From: Anaerobacterium chartisolvens
GTDB lineage: Bacteria > Bacillota > Clostridia > Acetivibrionales > DSM-27016
Assembly: GCF_003337415.1 (NCBI RefSeq)
Contig: NZ_QPJT01000017.1
Coordinates: 61,068-100,912, forward strand
Reading direction: 5' to 3'
Length of the DNA: 39,845 nucleotides
In this document: positions 1 to 7,514 of the stretch, piece by piece
Numbering within the stretch: the first letter of the stretch is position 1
How the letters are laid out: every line of letters begins with the position of its first letter
The notes under the pieces: generated by a model
Databases searched by the model: none
The model's input: only the letters and a program-made list of their open reading frames with translations
Told to the model about the DNA's origin: nothing
Made by a program: the position numbers and the translations under genes

Positions 1-215
1 CTTTTAATCCTATAACGGCAGACTTTTATAATGAAATAGCGGCTTTGGGCATATCTCTGGTTTTAGGGAAAATACTTATTTTTGACAGATCAGATATTCT
101 TACTATTATTTCCAAAATAAACGGCATTGCACCTTTGTTTTTGGTCTTAAGTTTTTTTATATTTTCATGTATTATTTTTCTTACATGCAAGCTATTTGAA
201 AACAAGGATTTATAA
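1..215 (+). pseudogene. 3' end of an ABC-2-type permease gene (copy A, cut by window edge)
   Basis: The frame is open from base 3 to the TAA at 213-215 and encodes about 70 hydrophobic residues ending in FENKDL. It is almost identical to the end of the permease ORF at 2296-2793, with two amino-acid changes (I for V and D for N). The upstream part lies outside the window, so this may be the tail of an intact gene or another fragment. It looks like the last membrane segments of an ABC-2 family permease; the transported substrate is unknown. Confidence 0.6.
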
Positions 216-239
216 TATTTTTGAGGAGTGTCCCCAAAA
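2..239 (+). repeat. Direct repeat, copy A (permease 3' end plus flank)
   Basis: Bases 2-239 match 2580-2817 at a constant offset of 2578, with about three substitutions seen by eye (near 170, 207 and 219). The match covers the last 70 codons of the permease and the downstream GGAGTGTCCCC motif, and stops right after it. The two copies are in the same orientation and enclose both secreted-protein genes. Confidence 0.9.
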
Positions 240-299
240 AGTTGATGTTTTTTCTTTATGCCATTGTCAAAGACCCGATCGGTGTATTATGTAAAAATA

Positions 300-328
300 T
301 TGATTTTATGTTAGTATTAAGATATAAT
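300..328 (+). promoter_or_regulatory. Sigma-A-type promoter of the first secreted-protein gene
   Basis: TTGATT at 300-305 and TATAAT at 323-328 are separated by 17 bases. The -10 box overlaps the ATG at 327, so that ATG cannot be the translation start of a transcript made here; transcription should begin near 335. Confidence 0.7.
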
Positions 329-395
329 GCTTATATTATCTTATATTTTAATGGGGGGATTCACTATAAATCAAGAAGGAAATAAGCTAAGATGT

Positions 396-1013
396 ATGGG
401 TAGATTAGTATTTTGCTTTATTATAGCGGTTAGCTTTTTAACAAACGTGTTTGTTTGTGGAAAAGATGCTAAAGGAGTATATGTTGAAAAAGAATCATAT
501 TGTCGTACGATAACAAAACAGCAGGCTATTGATCGACTTATGCTGGCTGAAAATATAACGTTCACTAAGGCTGAAACCATTATAGAAAATACAAGAAATG
601 GTTATAAAACAAATCAAGAAAGATTTGATATATATTATATGGAATTTATTATGTATCATAACTTCGGTGCAAATATAATTGTAGAAACTGGATGTATTTT
701 GATTGTTTCACGTGATAAATCCGGGCATGAAATAATTCGTTCTATTTTATGTGAATGGGCCATGGCAGATGATACAGCATCCTATATCTGGAGAGGGGCA
801 TATTGCATATCAGAATTACAGGGAACAAACAAAGTTTATTTGAGGGCAAGAGGAGTAATTGAAGTTGCTGTAGATAAATCTTTGCCAGAAAGCATGAATT
901 TTAGAAATGAACTTGAAAGTGTAGGTTTTGCATTATCTTCTTTTGTTGGAACGAAATATTATTATTATAAAATTGAATCTTGGGACACAAATTATTACCA
1001 TCCATTCATATAA
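396..1013 (+). CDS. Secreted protein of unknown function, paralogue 1
   Basis: The mature protein is not recognised. The N-terminus has a hydrophobic signal-like stretch (FCFIIAVSFLTNVFV), so export is likely. The C-terminal half resembles the next gene, sharing EAYCISELQG-like, ARGVIEVAV and a terminal YYHPFI. The start is uncertain. The frame is open from 327, but that ATG lies in the -10 box. Aligned residue for residue with paralogue 2, the true start should be at 366, where a G-rich ribosome site (353-358) is followed 7 bases later by ATA instead of ATG. I give the next ATG (396), which has a weak AGAAGGA site about 15 bases upstream. This gene may have lost efficient initiation. No residues suggest an enzyme family. 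Confidence 0.6.
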   Translation: MGRLVFCFIIAVSFLTNVFVCGKDAKGVYVEKESYCRTITKQQAIDRLMLAENITFTKAETIIENTRNGYKTNQERFDIYYMEFIMYHNFGANIIVETGCILIVSRDKSGHEIIRSILCEWAMADDTASYIWRGAYCISELQGTNKVYLRARGVIEVAVDKSLPESMNFRNELESVGFALSSFVGTKYYYYKIESWDTNYYHPFI

Positions 1014-1043
1014 CATGAGATATTAACTTAATTGCTCTGGGGT

Positions 1044-1071
1044 CATAAATTATTTTGCAAAATAATTTATG
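1044..1071. repeat. 28-bp perfect palindrome
   Basis: The half-site CATAAATTATTTTG at 1044-1057 is followed directly by its exact reverse complement to 1071. There is no loop spacer and no T-run, so it is a poor terminator. It lies between the two paralogous genes, about 30 bases after the first stop. It could be an operator or a cruciform-forming site. Confidence 0.85.
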
Positions 1072-1242
1072 TTATCATGATGATTCCATATAATCTAAAG
1101 CTTATATGTATTTTCAAATTATGTGCAATAATATTTTAGAAAATTATGAAAAGGAGTATTTAATATTGTCATTAAAAGACAATAATTTTTAAACAAAATA
1201 TAAGTTTAAATGTAAAAAATATATAATTTATATAATAATTAG

Positions 1243-1271
1243 TTGAAATTACATTAACTATACTATATAAT
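1243..1271 (+). promoter_or_regulatory. Sigma-A-type promoter of the second secreted-protein gene
   Basis: TTGAAA at 1243-1248 and a perfect TATAAT at 1266-1271 are spaced by 17 bases. The expected start of transcription is near 1278, just ahead of the CAGGAGG ribosome site at 1288-1294. Confidence 0.8.
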
Positions 1272-1302
1272 GGGTACATTAAATTTTCAGGAGGTATTTA
1301 TT

Positions 1303-1974
1303 ATGAGAAAAACTAAAAATCTACTTAGAGGCATCGTTGGCTTAATATTATGCTTTTCTATGATCGCTAGCTTTTCAGTAAACGTATTTGCTTTTGAGAA
1401 CAACACAAAAGAAACTAGTGGTAAAACGACTTCATATAGCCGTGTCGTTACAAAACAACAAGCTGTTGAACGAATTATGAAAGTTAGCAATGTGTCATCA
1501 AGCAAAGCGGAAACTATTTTAGCAGAAGCAGAAGCTATTGCAGAATCAGTAAAGGATGGAGATAGAATGTCTTTAATGGCTTCTGCAAGTACATACTATA
1601 AGGAATTTATTATAGAAAATGATTATGGTGCTGGTTTTACAGTAGAGGCCGGATGTTTGTTGCTTATAACACGCTATAGTTCAGGACATGAATATATTAG
1701 TTCAATTATAGACGATTGGACCATACCATCAGGTTCTGGAACTTATACTTGGGAAGAGGCATATTGCATATCAGAATTACAGGGATCAAGCAAAGTTTAT
1801 TTGGGGGCAAGAGGGGTAATTGAAGTTGCTGTGAATACATCGACATCAGGAGGAATACAATTTAAAAATGAATTAGTAAGTGTAGGTTTTACAGTATCTA
1901 CTTCAATTGGATCAACATATTACTGTAGAAAAGTAAAATCATGGGATGGCACCTATTACCATCCATTTATATAA
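1303..1974 (+). CDS. Secreted protein of unknown function, paralogue 2
   Basis: A 223-residue protein with a clear Sec signal peptide: MRKTK, a hydrophobic core, then an NVFA site for signal peptidase I around residue 30. The start at 1303 is chosen over the ATG at 1270 because CAGGAGG (1288-1294) sits 8 bases upstream and the 1270 ATG overlaps the -10 box. The mature part starts with a Lys/Gln-rich helical stretch (TKQQAVERIMK), and the rest is rich in aromatic and beta-type residues, ending YYHPFI. It has its own promoter and a downstream hairpin at 2070-2098. It is not assigned to a family. The only neighbours are permease fragments, which might hint at an old export or immunity locus. Confidence 0.8.
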   Translation: MRKTKNLLRGIVGLILCFSMIASFSVNVFAFENNTKETSGKTTSYSRVVTKQQAVERIMKVSNVSSSKAETILAEAEAIAESVKDGDRMSLMASASTYYKEFIIENDYGAGFTVEAGCLLLITRYSSGHEYISSIIDDWTIPSGSGTYTWEEAYCISELQGSSKVYLGARGVIEVAVNTSTSGGIQFKNELVSVGFTVSTSIGSTYYCRKVKSWDGTYYHPFI

Positions 1975-2295
1975 TAGTATTATAAGATGCACAAGGACGT
2001 CAGACCAATGTCATAGAGCTTAACTTACAGAATATTACATAGAGCGTTTTTTGTTAACTGGATATTTGCTTTTCCTCGAAGGCTCTCTTCGAGGAAAACT
2101 TTTATCTAGCCTTATTGGTATAAGTTTTTTGTGATGTTTTTCATTGCCTTATCAAATAGCATTGTTCGGATTTCCAAATCATCTTCATAAAAATTTTCTA
2201 ATTAATATCTCCCTTTTAGTTGACTATATTTAACTTCTATTCCCTAATGTTTAAAATATAGAACCTTAAAATCCTAAGTAGTAAATTCCGCGTCC
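1975..2295. other. Gene-free AT-rich stretch with one terminator
   Basis: Apart from the hairpin at 2070-2098, nothing clear is coded. On the - strand, 2117-2206 gives a 29-codon open stretch ending in TAA (includes LFDKAMKNITKN), too short to call. The + frame of the following permease fragment is closed by TAA at 2275-2277, which marks the break point of that gene. Confidence 0.6.
2070..2100 (+). terminator. Intrinsic terminator after secreted paralogue 2
   Basis: TTTTCCTCGAAG at 2070-2081 pairs perfectly with 2087-2098 around a 5-base loop, followed by CTTTTAT. It lies about 95 bases after the stop codon at 1974. Confidence 0.7.
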
Positions 2296-2793
2296 ATGAT
2301 ATTTGTAACTAACTTCTCTATTTCCGTGTTGACAAAACAATATAGTGATTACAAAAATCGAACCACTATATTTTATGCGACTCTGCCTATTACCAGAAAA
2401 GATTACATTATCGAAAAGGCTGTTTTTTTAATAAGTACAATGATTGTTGGGGTAATCATTTTGCTTATACCATTGTTACCAAATCAGCATGGCGATAATA
2501 CTCTTTATGTTTCACTTTTAATTTATATATGTGGAATTACGCTGTTGATTTCAGGGATTTATTTATTAATATCTTATGTTTTTAATCCTATAACGGCAGA
2601 CTTTTATAATGAAATAGCGGCTTTGGGCATATCTCTGGTTTTAGGGAAAATACTTATTTTTGACAGATCAGATATTCTTACTATTATTTCCAAAATAAAC
2701 GGCATTGCACCTTTGTTTTTGGTCTTAAGTTTTTTTATATTTTCATGTGTTATTTTTCTTACATGCAAGCTATTTGAAAACAAGAATTTATAA
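2296..2793 (+). pseudogene. 5'-truncated ABC-2-type permease (copy B)
   Basis: This encodes 165 residues with four or so hydrophobic segments. The motif YATLPITRKDYIIEKAVF matches the family signature of bacterial ABC-2 permeases that carry a 'LPxxRKDxVxxKY' segment. Normal members start 40-60 residues earlier with a first membrane helix; here the frame is closed at 2275-2277 and no ribosome site precedes ATG 2296. No ATP-binding partner gene is present. I infer a truncated, probably non-functional gene. Its last 70 codons recur at 1-215. Confidence 0.6.
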
Positions 2794-2817
2794 TATCTTT
2801 GAGGAGTGTCCCCAAAA
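2580..2817 (+). repeat. Direct repeat, copy B (permease 3' end plus flank)
   Basis: Second copy of the 238-base repeat at 2-239. Identity ends immediately after GGAGTGTCCCCAAAAA: copy A continues into AT-rich sequence and copy B into a GC-rich hairpin. Confidence 0.9.
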
Positions 2818-2820
2818 AAA

Positions 2821-2880
2821 GGGCGCCCCCGCCGCAATGCGTGGAACGCCTGCCTGCAAAAAGTGCGGGAGGCGCCTCCC
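2821..2880. repeat. GC-rich hairpin element
   Basis: A 60-base GC-rich island in AT-rich sequence. The outer arms (2821-2836 and 2864-2880) are imperfect complements built on GGCGCC. The right arm also contains the 14-bp palindrome GGGAGGCGCCTCCC (2867-2880). On the - strand the structure is followed by seven T, so it could stop transcription coming from the sugar operon. Confidence 0.6.
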
Positions 2881-2940
2881 AATATATACAACAGACTTGT
2901 TGTTATGTCAATTGTTTTATTAATATTTTTAGCGGCACAT

Positions 2941-2986
2941 AAAAAGCCGGGCAGGTGTGCGCTTGTTTAGCACATTACTGCCCGGC
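2941..2986 (-). terminator. Intrinsic terminator of the sugar-uptake operon
   Basis: GCCGGGCAG and its complement (2946-2954 with 2978-2986), plus weaker inner pairing GTGC/GCAC, are followed on the - strand by TTTTT (2945-2941). It lies 38 bases after the dehydrogenase stop. Confidence 0.85.
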
Positions 2987-3023
2987 CTCCGGTCAAATAT
3001 ATCTATCCGGCATTCCCTTTGTG

Positions 3024-4052
3024 TCAGTATTGAACCTCGACAGGGGTACGTGTTTTCGCAGACTCAAAAATTGACAGAATAGCAAGGGAGGTGTTTGCCG
3101 CATCGTAAATTGTCACCGGGAACTCGCTTCCGTCGATAATGCAGTCGACAAACCCGCGGATGCTTTCAAATGCAAAGCCCTTGGGCTTGCCGAAAACAGT
3201 ATTCTGCACAATCACATCGGGGATGATTACCTTATTGTCGGTATACTGCTGTATAAGGTTATGGTTGCTTGCATCAATAGCAATCATCCCCTCCGTGCCC
3301 AGCAAATTGAACTTAATGTCATTTACGCACGGATTTGCGTTTGGAGTAATCCACCCGTTTTCCATCTGTGCTATGCCGCCGTTCCTGAATTCAATTGTTG
3401 TCAGGTATTCATCCACCGTATCAACATTCTTGGCTTTAAGTATTCCTTCGCGGCTCACACAATACACGCGCTTTACCTCATCCTTGAAAAACCAGCGCAG
3501 CGTATCTAAGCTATGGCTTCCCAGAAACCATAGAATAGAAGACTTTGCAGCCCATGGCAGCATGTCCGTCGCAACCCATTTTATATCATTGAGCCTCATG
3601 TAAGCGCTGTATACCTCTCCAAGCTCCCCTCTCTCCATAGCCTGATATGCCGCGTTAAACGGAGGGCTCCAACGATTGTGAAGATCGACCATGGCACGGA
3701 CCCCGTTGGCCTCAACAGCCTCCACAATGCGAAAAACATCCTCACGCGTAGTGGCAAGCGGCTTTTCAATCAGTATATGCTTTTTGTGGTTCGCCGCAGC
3801 GACTGCAATATCGCCGTGGGCAAAATCAGGGGTAACAATTGCAACGGCATCACAGCCCGAATCCCGGAACATTTCATTATAGTCGTTATAAATCTTTTCT
3901 ATACCAATTTTGCTGCCAAGCTCCTTTGCCTTGTCGTAGTTCATGTCGCAAATGGCTGATGCCTCGGCGAAGGGATGGGACTGATAAATTTTTGCATGGT
4001 TTTCTCCCCATATGCCCGCTCCAACAATGGCTATTTTAAGTTTAGAATTCAT
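3024..4052 (-). CDS. Gfo/Idh/MocA-family NAD(P)-dependent oxidoreductase
   Basis: A 342-residue cytosolic protein. The N-terminal Rossmann fold has the dinucleotide motif VGAGIWGENH near residue 10, and the family signature IEKPLA around residue 95, whose lysine is part of the active site. A GFO/IDH/MocA C-terminal beta-sheet domain follows. Members oxidise or reduce sugars, inositols or their derivatives; the substrate here cannot be told. The start at 4052 is preferred over 4070 because GGGAGTG lies 7 bases upstream, inside the longer reading. It is the last gene of the sugar ABC operon, 43 bases after the MalG-type permease, which suggests it processes the imported compound. Confidence 0.85.
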   Translation of the reverse strand: MNSKLKIAIVGAGIWGENHAKIYQSHPFAEASAICDMNYDKAKELGSKIGIEKIYNDYNEMFRDSGCDAVAIVTPDFAHGDIAVAAANHKKHILIEKPLATTREDVFRIVEAVEANGVRAMVDLHNRWSPPFNAAYQAMERGELGEVYSAYMRLNDIKWVATDMLPWAAKSSILWFLGSHSLDTLRWFFKDEVKRVYCVSREGILKAKNVDTVDEYLTTIEFRNGGIAQMENGWITPNANPCVNDIKFNLLGTEGMIAIDASNHNLIQQYTDNKVIIPDVIVQNTVFGKPKGFAFESIRGFVDCIIDGSEFPVTIYDAANTSLAILSIFESAKTRTPVEVQY

Positions 4053-4095
4053 AGTAATCACTCCCGGCATTTTAATTAAGATATTTTATTCAGCA

Positions 4096-4926
4096 TCAGC
4101 CCTTGACAGCCCCAAAGGTGAGACCGCGTATCATATGCTTTTGTACGCATACGGCAAAAATAAGCACCGGCATGACAGCAAGAACACCTGTCGCCGCCAT
4201 TTCTCCCCATTTAACCCCGGAAACCGATAAATACATCATAACCGATGTGGGGACGGTTTTGCTGTTAATAGTAGTCAGGAAATTGGCAAAAACAAACTCA
4301 TTCCATGAATTTATAATGCAAAAAATAGAGGTTGCTACCAGTCCCGGAGCCACCAGAGGCAAAATGATTTTAAAGAGAGTCTGCGTTCTGGTGCAGCCGT
4401 CAATAAAAGCCGACTCCTCAAGCTCTTTCGGCAGCTCCTCAATAAAGCCCCTCATCATCCATATTGTAAACGGTATGTTAAAGGTGGTGTAACAAATAAT
4501 CAGCACCAGGCGGGTATCCAGCAAATTAAATAAGGAAGCCATCAAAAAATAAGGAATAACCACCGCCATTGCAGGAAGAAACTTCTGACTCAGTGCGAAA
4601 AAAGCCCTGTCCTCCCTTTTAGTCCACTCAAAGCGTGCAAAGCCGTATGCTGCAAGCCCCCCCAAAACCAGGGATACCAGAGTTGTGACTACTGCAACAA
4701 CGATGCTGTTATAGAAATATACAAATATGTCATTTGTATTAATAATTTCAACGTAATTTTTCAATGTGGGTACCACAAACCAGTTTCCCGGTGTAAAAAT
4801 ATCCACCTTGTTTCGGAAGCTTACGGCAACCATCCACAAAAACGGGAATATTACTCCACAGCAGATAAGGAAGAGTGTTATGCCTTTTAATGTATTTTTT
4901 ATCAATCTTATATATTTGGGATTCAT
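4096..4926 (-). CDS. Carbohydrate ABC transporter permease, MalG type
   Basis: A 276-residue inner-membrane protein with six predicted membrane segments, starting after a short N-terminal tail at LFLICCGVIFPFLWM. The cytoplasmic EAA loop that docks with the ATPase reads EESAFIDGCTRTQTLFKIIL near residues 185-205. It pairs with the MalF-type permease immediately upstream (3-base gap). AGGAGG lies 8 bases before the ATG. It belongs to the CUT1-type oligosaccharide or sugar importers. No ATPase gene is nearby, so a shared MsmX-like ATPase elsewhere is likely, as is common in Bacillota. Confidence 0.9.
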   Translation of the reverse strand: MNPKYIRLIKNTLKGITLFLICCGVIFPFLWMVAVSFRNKVDIFTPGNWFVVPTLKNYVEIINTNDIFVYFYNSIVVAVVTTLVSLVLGGLAAYGFARFEWTKREDRAFFALSQKFLPAMAVVIPYFLMASLFNLLDTRLVLIICYTTFNIPFTIWMMRGFIEELPKELEESAFIDGCTRTQTLFKIILPLVAPGLVATSIFCIINSWNEFVFANFLTTINSKTVPTSVMMYLSVSGVKWGEMAATGVLAVMPVLIFAVCVQKHMIRGLTFGAVKG

Positions 4927-4929
4927 CCT

Positions 4930-5856
4930 TCAATCCTCCTTGCGCTGCTGTCTGATTAGTATGCTGCTGATTGCGGTGACCAGAACAAGCAGCACAATAG
5001 CTATTGCCGCCGCCCTTCCGATTAATCCGTTCTGAGCATTTGCCATGCGGTAGATATGCAGGCTCAAAAATTCGGTTGCATTTCCAGGGCCGCCCTGAGT
5101 AAGAACATAAGCGGTGTCAAACAGCTTGAGAGAGTCTATGGCCCGGAAAAGCAAGGCGAGATATAGCAGCTTGTGCATCATGGGAATAGTAATCCTTGTA
5201 AGCTCCTGCCACGCACTTGCGCCGTCTATCGCGGCCGATTCGTACGGCTCATGCGGCATTGAACGCAGGCCGGCATAAACAATAAGCGTCACAAAGGGAG
5301 TGAACTGCCAGATATCTACCAGAAGCACCGACCAGAATGCCATATCGCCGGAAAGCCATGTTACTTTTACATTAAATAATAATTGCAAATAATAATTCAG
5401 GATTCCATACTCTGCGTTGAACATTAGTTTCCACATCTGTGCGGCAATTGAAGGCGTCGTCGCCAACGGAATTATTAAAATACCGATAACCAGTGCCTTT
5501 AGCTTGAACTCCCAGGAATTCAGGAGCATGGCAATTAAAAAGCCTACAATCATCTCAATTGCCGTAGCCAGAAGCATAAAGGCAAGGCTGATAAATACAG
5601 AATGCCAGAAATCCGGATCTGATCCCGAAAATAACCGTATGAAATTTTGCAGCCCAACAAATTTTGCCCTGCCAAAGTCCCATCCCAGCTGGTAATTGGT
5701 CAAGCTGATTATAAACAGAAATACTGTGGGGATAATGGACATTACAACCATTGTAAGCATGGCGGGAAAAATAAACTTTGTATGGGGATTACGGATCAGA
5801 TAGCTATGGACAAGTCCATCTCCCGGTATTCCTTTTTTATTTTTTACGGATTTCAT
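4930..5856 (-). CDS. Carbohydrate ABC transporter permease, MalF type
   Basis: A 308-residue membrane protein with an N-terminal helix (FIFPAMLTMVVMSIIPTVFLF) and further segments. The EAA loop is YESAAIDGASAWQELTRITI, and the LFDTAYVLTQGGPG stretch is typical of CUT1 permeases. The frame is open to 5946, but I choose 5856 because GGAGG lies 11 bases before that ATG and the family begins there. It forms the transmembrane pore with the next gene and receives substrate from the lipoprotein encoded at 5955-7361. Confidence 0.9.
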   Translation of the reverse strand: MKSVKNKKGIPGDGLVHSYLIRNPHTKFIFPAMLTMVVMSIIPTVFLFIISLTNYQLGWDFGRAKFVGLQNFIRLFSGSDPDFWHSVFISLAFMLLATAIEMIVGFLIAMLLNSWEFKLKALVIGILIIPLATTPSIAAQMWKLMFNAEYGILNYYLQLLFNVKVTWLSGDMAFWSVLLVDIWQFTPFVTLIVYAGLRSMPHEPYESAAIDGASAWQELTRITIPMMHKLLYLALLFRAIDSLKLFDTAYVLTQGGPGNATEFLSLHIYRMANAQNGLIGRAAAIAIVLLVLVTAISSILIRQQRKED

Positions 5857-5954
5857 TTTTCTTTTTGCCTCCGTTCTAACGCCTTGGGCGAATTTTGCAT
5901 CCCCCGCTCCCGGCAAGAGAGTTCCCTTTTCGGGAGCAAGAAACACACAACCTA

Positions 5955-7361
5955 CTAACCTATTAAATCTTGAATATCCTTTTGCGATTTGTCACAGGCC
6001 TGCTGTACTGAGATATCCCCAGCCAGTGCAGCGCTTCCGTATGCCCCTGCAATCTCAAGAATCTGATTAATCTGATCGTGCTGGGGAATCCATGACAATC
6101 CCTTTTCAACCAGCCCATTTGCAGCAATGAGAGCTTCCTTTTGTGCGCCAAACGATGGGTTAAGAGCCGCAAGCTCCTGATTTTCAAAAACGGACTGTCT
6201 GGTGGCGATGCCTCCGGCCTTTACATAATCTACCGATCTTGGCTTGCCTGCCATAAAGGCTATGAAATCCCACGCTTCATCCTTATTTTGGGATTTCTGC
6301 GAAATACCGAGATTCCACCCGGCAAGCGCCGCACCGTCGCCGTCAGGGCCTGTTGGAGTAGGCACAAAGCCCACCTTGTCGGCAACCTTTGACGACTCAG
6401 GGTTTGTGATTTGGTTTGCCAATGCCGTTGCATCCAGCCACATAGCGCATTTCCCCGACATAAATGCCCCCAGCGCCTCCTCATGGGTATATGTTCCCAC
6501 GTCCGGCGGAGCACATTTAAGCAAATTTACATAAAAATTAAGAGACTCAACCGTTTTTTGTGAATTTGCGGTAACCACTACCTTATTACTTCCGATTGTG
6601 GATTGGTCAATGAAGCCTCCCCCGAAATTGTACATCAGGCTCATCCAGCCAGATGCAAAATGGATTCCGCGCTGGGCTCTCATAGCAACACCATACAACC
6701 CGTCCTCTTTCTGGTTGAAAAACTGTGCCAGCTCAAGGAACTCGTCCATTGTTTTTGGCGGCTGCTTATTGTACTTTTTGAACAGATCGGTACGGTAAGC
6801 AACAAACCTCGTCTCTCCCGCTGTCGGTATTCCATAGTTCACTCCCCCCGCACCAGCTATTCCGTTTCTGTAAGCGGCCATAATGTCCTCGTAGTCAAAC
6901 CACTTAGGCGTTTTTCCCGAATCCTCCGCATACTTCCCAATTGGCTCAAGCACATTTTTGGATGCATACTCGCTCATCCAGAATGCATCAACCATGAGTA
7001 CATCATAGCTGCCCGCACCCTGAATATCGAGAAGCTGCTTGCTTTTGAGGTTTGTTTCCTCAACAACATCCCATCTAACCTTAATCCCTGTAAGCTTTGT
7101 GAAATCATCAGCCATTTTTCTGAATGCTTCAGTAGAAGGATGCGTAGCCATAGCGACGGTAATTTCCTTCCCCTCCGATTTGGCCTTCACTGCCGCACCC
7201 CATCCTTCCATAGTGGAAAGATCCTGAGTCTGTTCAGCAGACGATTGGGGCTGGGCGGACGACTGGCTTTTTTCAGGCGCTGTCTCCTGATTTGAACCGC
7301 ATGCCGTCATACCTAAAATCATAACAATGCTTAAAACAATTACTGCAAATCTTTTACACAT
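5955..7361 (-). CDS. Carbohydrate ABC transporter substrate-binding lipoprotein
   Basis: A 468-residue family 1 extracellular solute-binding protein. A lipoprotein signal peptide ends in LGMTAC, with Cys21 as the lipidated residue. A Ser/Gln-rich linker (about 25-50) follows, then the two-lobed binding fold, including the MWLDATAL and GGIATRQSVF segments typical of the family. It captures the sugar outside the cell and delivers it to the two permeases downstream. GAGGGGGAG precedes the ATG. The ligand cannot be told from sequence. First gene of its operon; a -10-like TATAAT lies on the - strand at 7431-7426 without a good -35, which would fit activation by the neighbouring AraC protein. Confidence 0.9.
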   Translation of the reverse strand: MCKRFAVIVLSIVMILGMTACGSNQETAPEKSQSSAQPQSSAEQTQDLSTMEGWGAAVKAKSEGKEITVAMATHPSTEAFRKMADDFTKLTGIKVRWDVVEETNLKSKQLLDIQGAGSYDVLMVDAFWMSEYASKNVLEPIGKYAEDSGKTPKWFDYEDIMAAYRNGIAGAGGVNYGIPTAGETRFVAYRTDLFKKYNKQPPKTMDEFLELAQFFNQKEDGLYGVAMRAQRGIHFASGWMSLMYNFGGGFIDQSTIGSNKVVVTANSQKTVESLNFYVNLLKCAPPDVGTYTHEEALGAFMSGKCAMWLDATALANQITNPESSKVADKVGFVPTPTGPDGDGAALAGWNLGISQKSQNKDEAWDFIAFMAGKPRSVDYVKAGGIATRQSVFENQELAALNPSFGAQKEALIAANGLVEKGLSWIPQHDQINQILEIAGAYGSAALAGDISVQQACDKSQKDIQDLIG

Positions 7362-7425
7362 AGGCTCCCCCTCGCTTCTTTTGTTTTTTTGTTGGCTATA
7401 GGCTTGACACCCTTATTCCACTTTT

Positions 7426-7431
7426 ATTATA
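7426..7431 (-). promoter_or_regulatory. Possible -10 box of the sugar-uptake operon
   Basis: TATAAT on the - strand, about 65 bases ahead of the binding-protein start. No recognisable -35 stands 16-18 bases upstream, as expected for an activator-dependent promoter. Weak evidence by itself. Confidence 0.35.
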
Positions 7432-7514
7432 GGTTGTTTTAAAACATATGTATTTGTATAAAATCACTTTCAATTTGCACTATTTTATAATGTAATTTGG
7501 GGAAGAAGAGGTTG

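Noticed and set aside
2117-2206. 29-codon - strand stretch ending LFDKAMKNITKNLYQ
   Set aside because: It looks protein-like but is too short, has an in-frame stop just upstream and no start signal. It may be a gene remnant but cannot be supported.
2604-2891. 95-codon - strand ORF spanning the permease end and GC-rich hairpin
   Set aside because: It reads antisense through the permease and then through the repeat junction; the junction makes an accidental frame.
1-2900. Insertion sequence carrying the secreted-protein pair
   Set aside because: No transposase and no terminal inverted repeats were found; only direct repeats of a permease end are present.
6603-7295. 230-codon open frame on the + strand across the binding-protein gene
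   Set aside because: Antisense to a clearly conserved solute-binding protein; the translated sequence resembles nothing.
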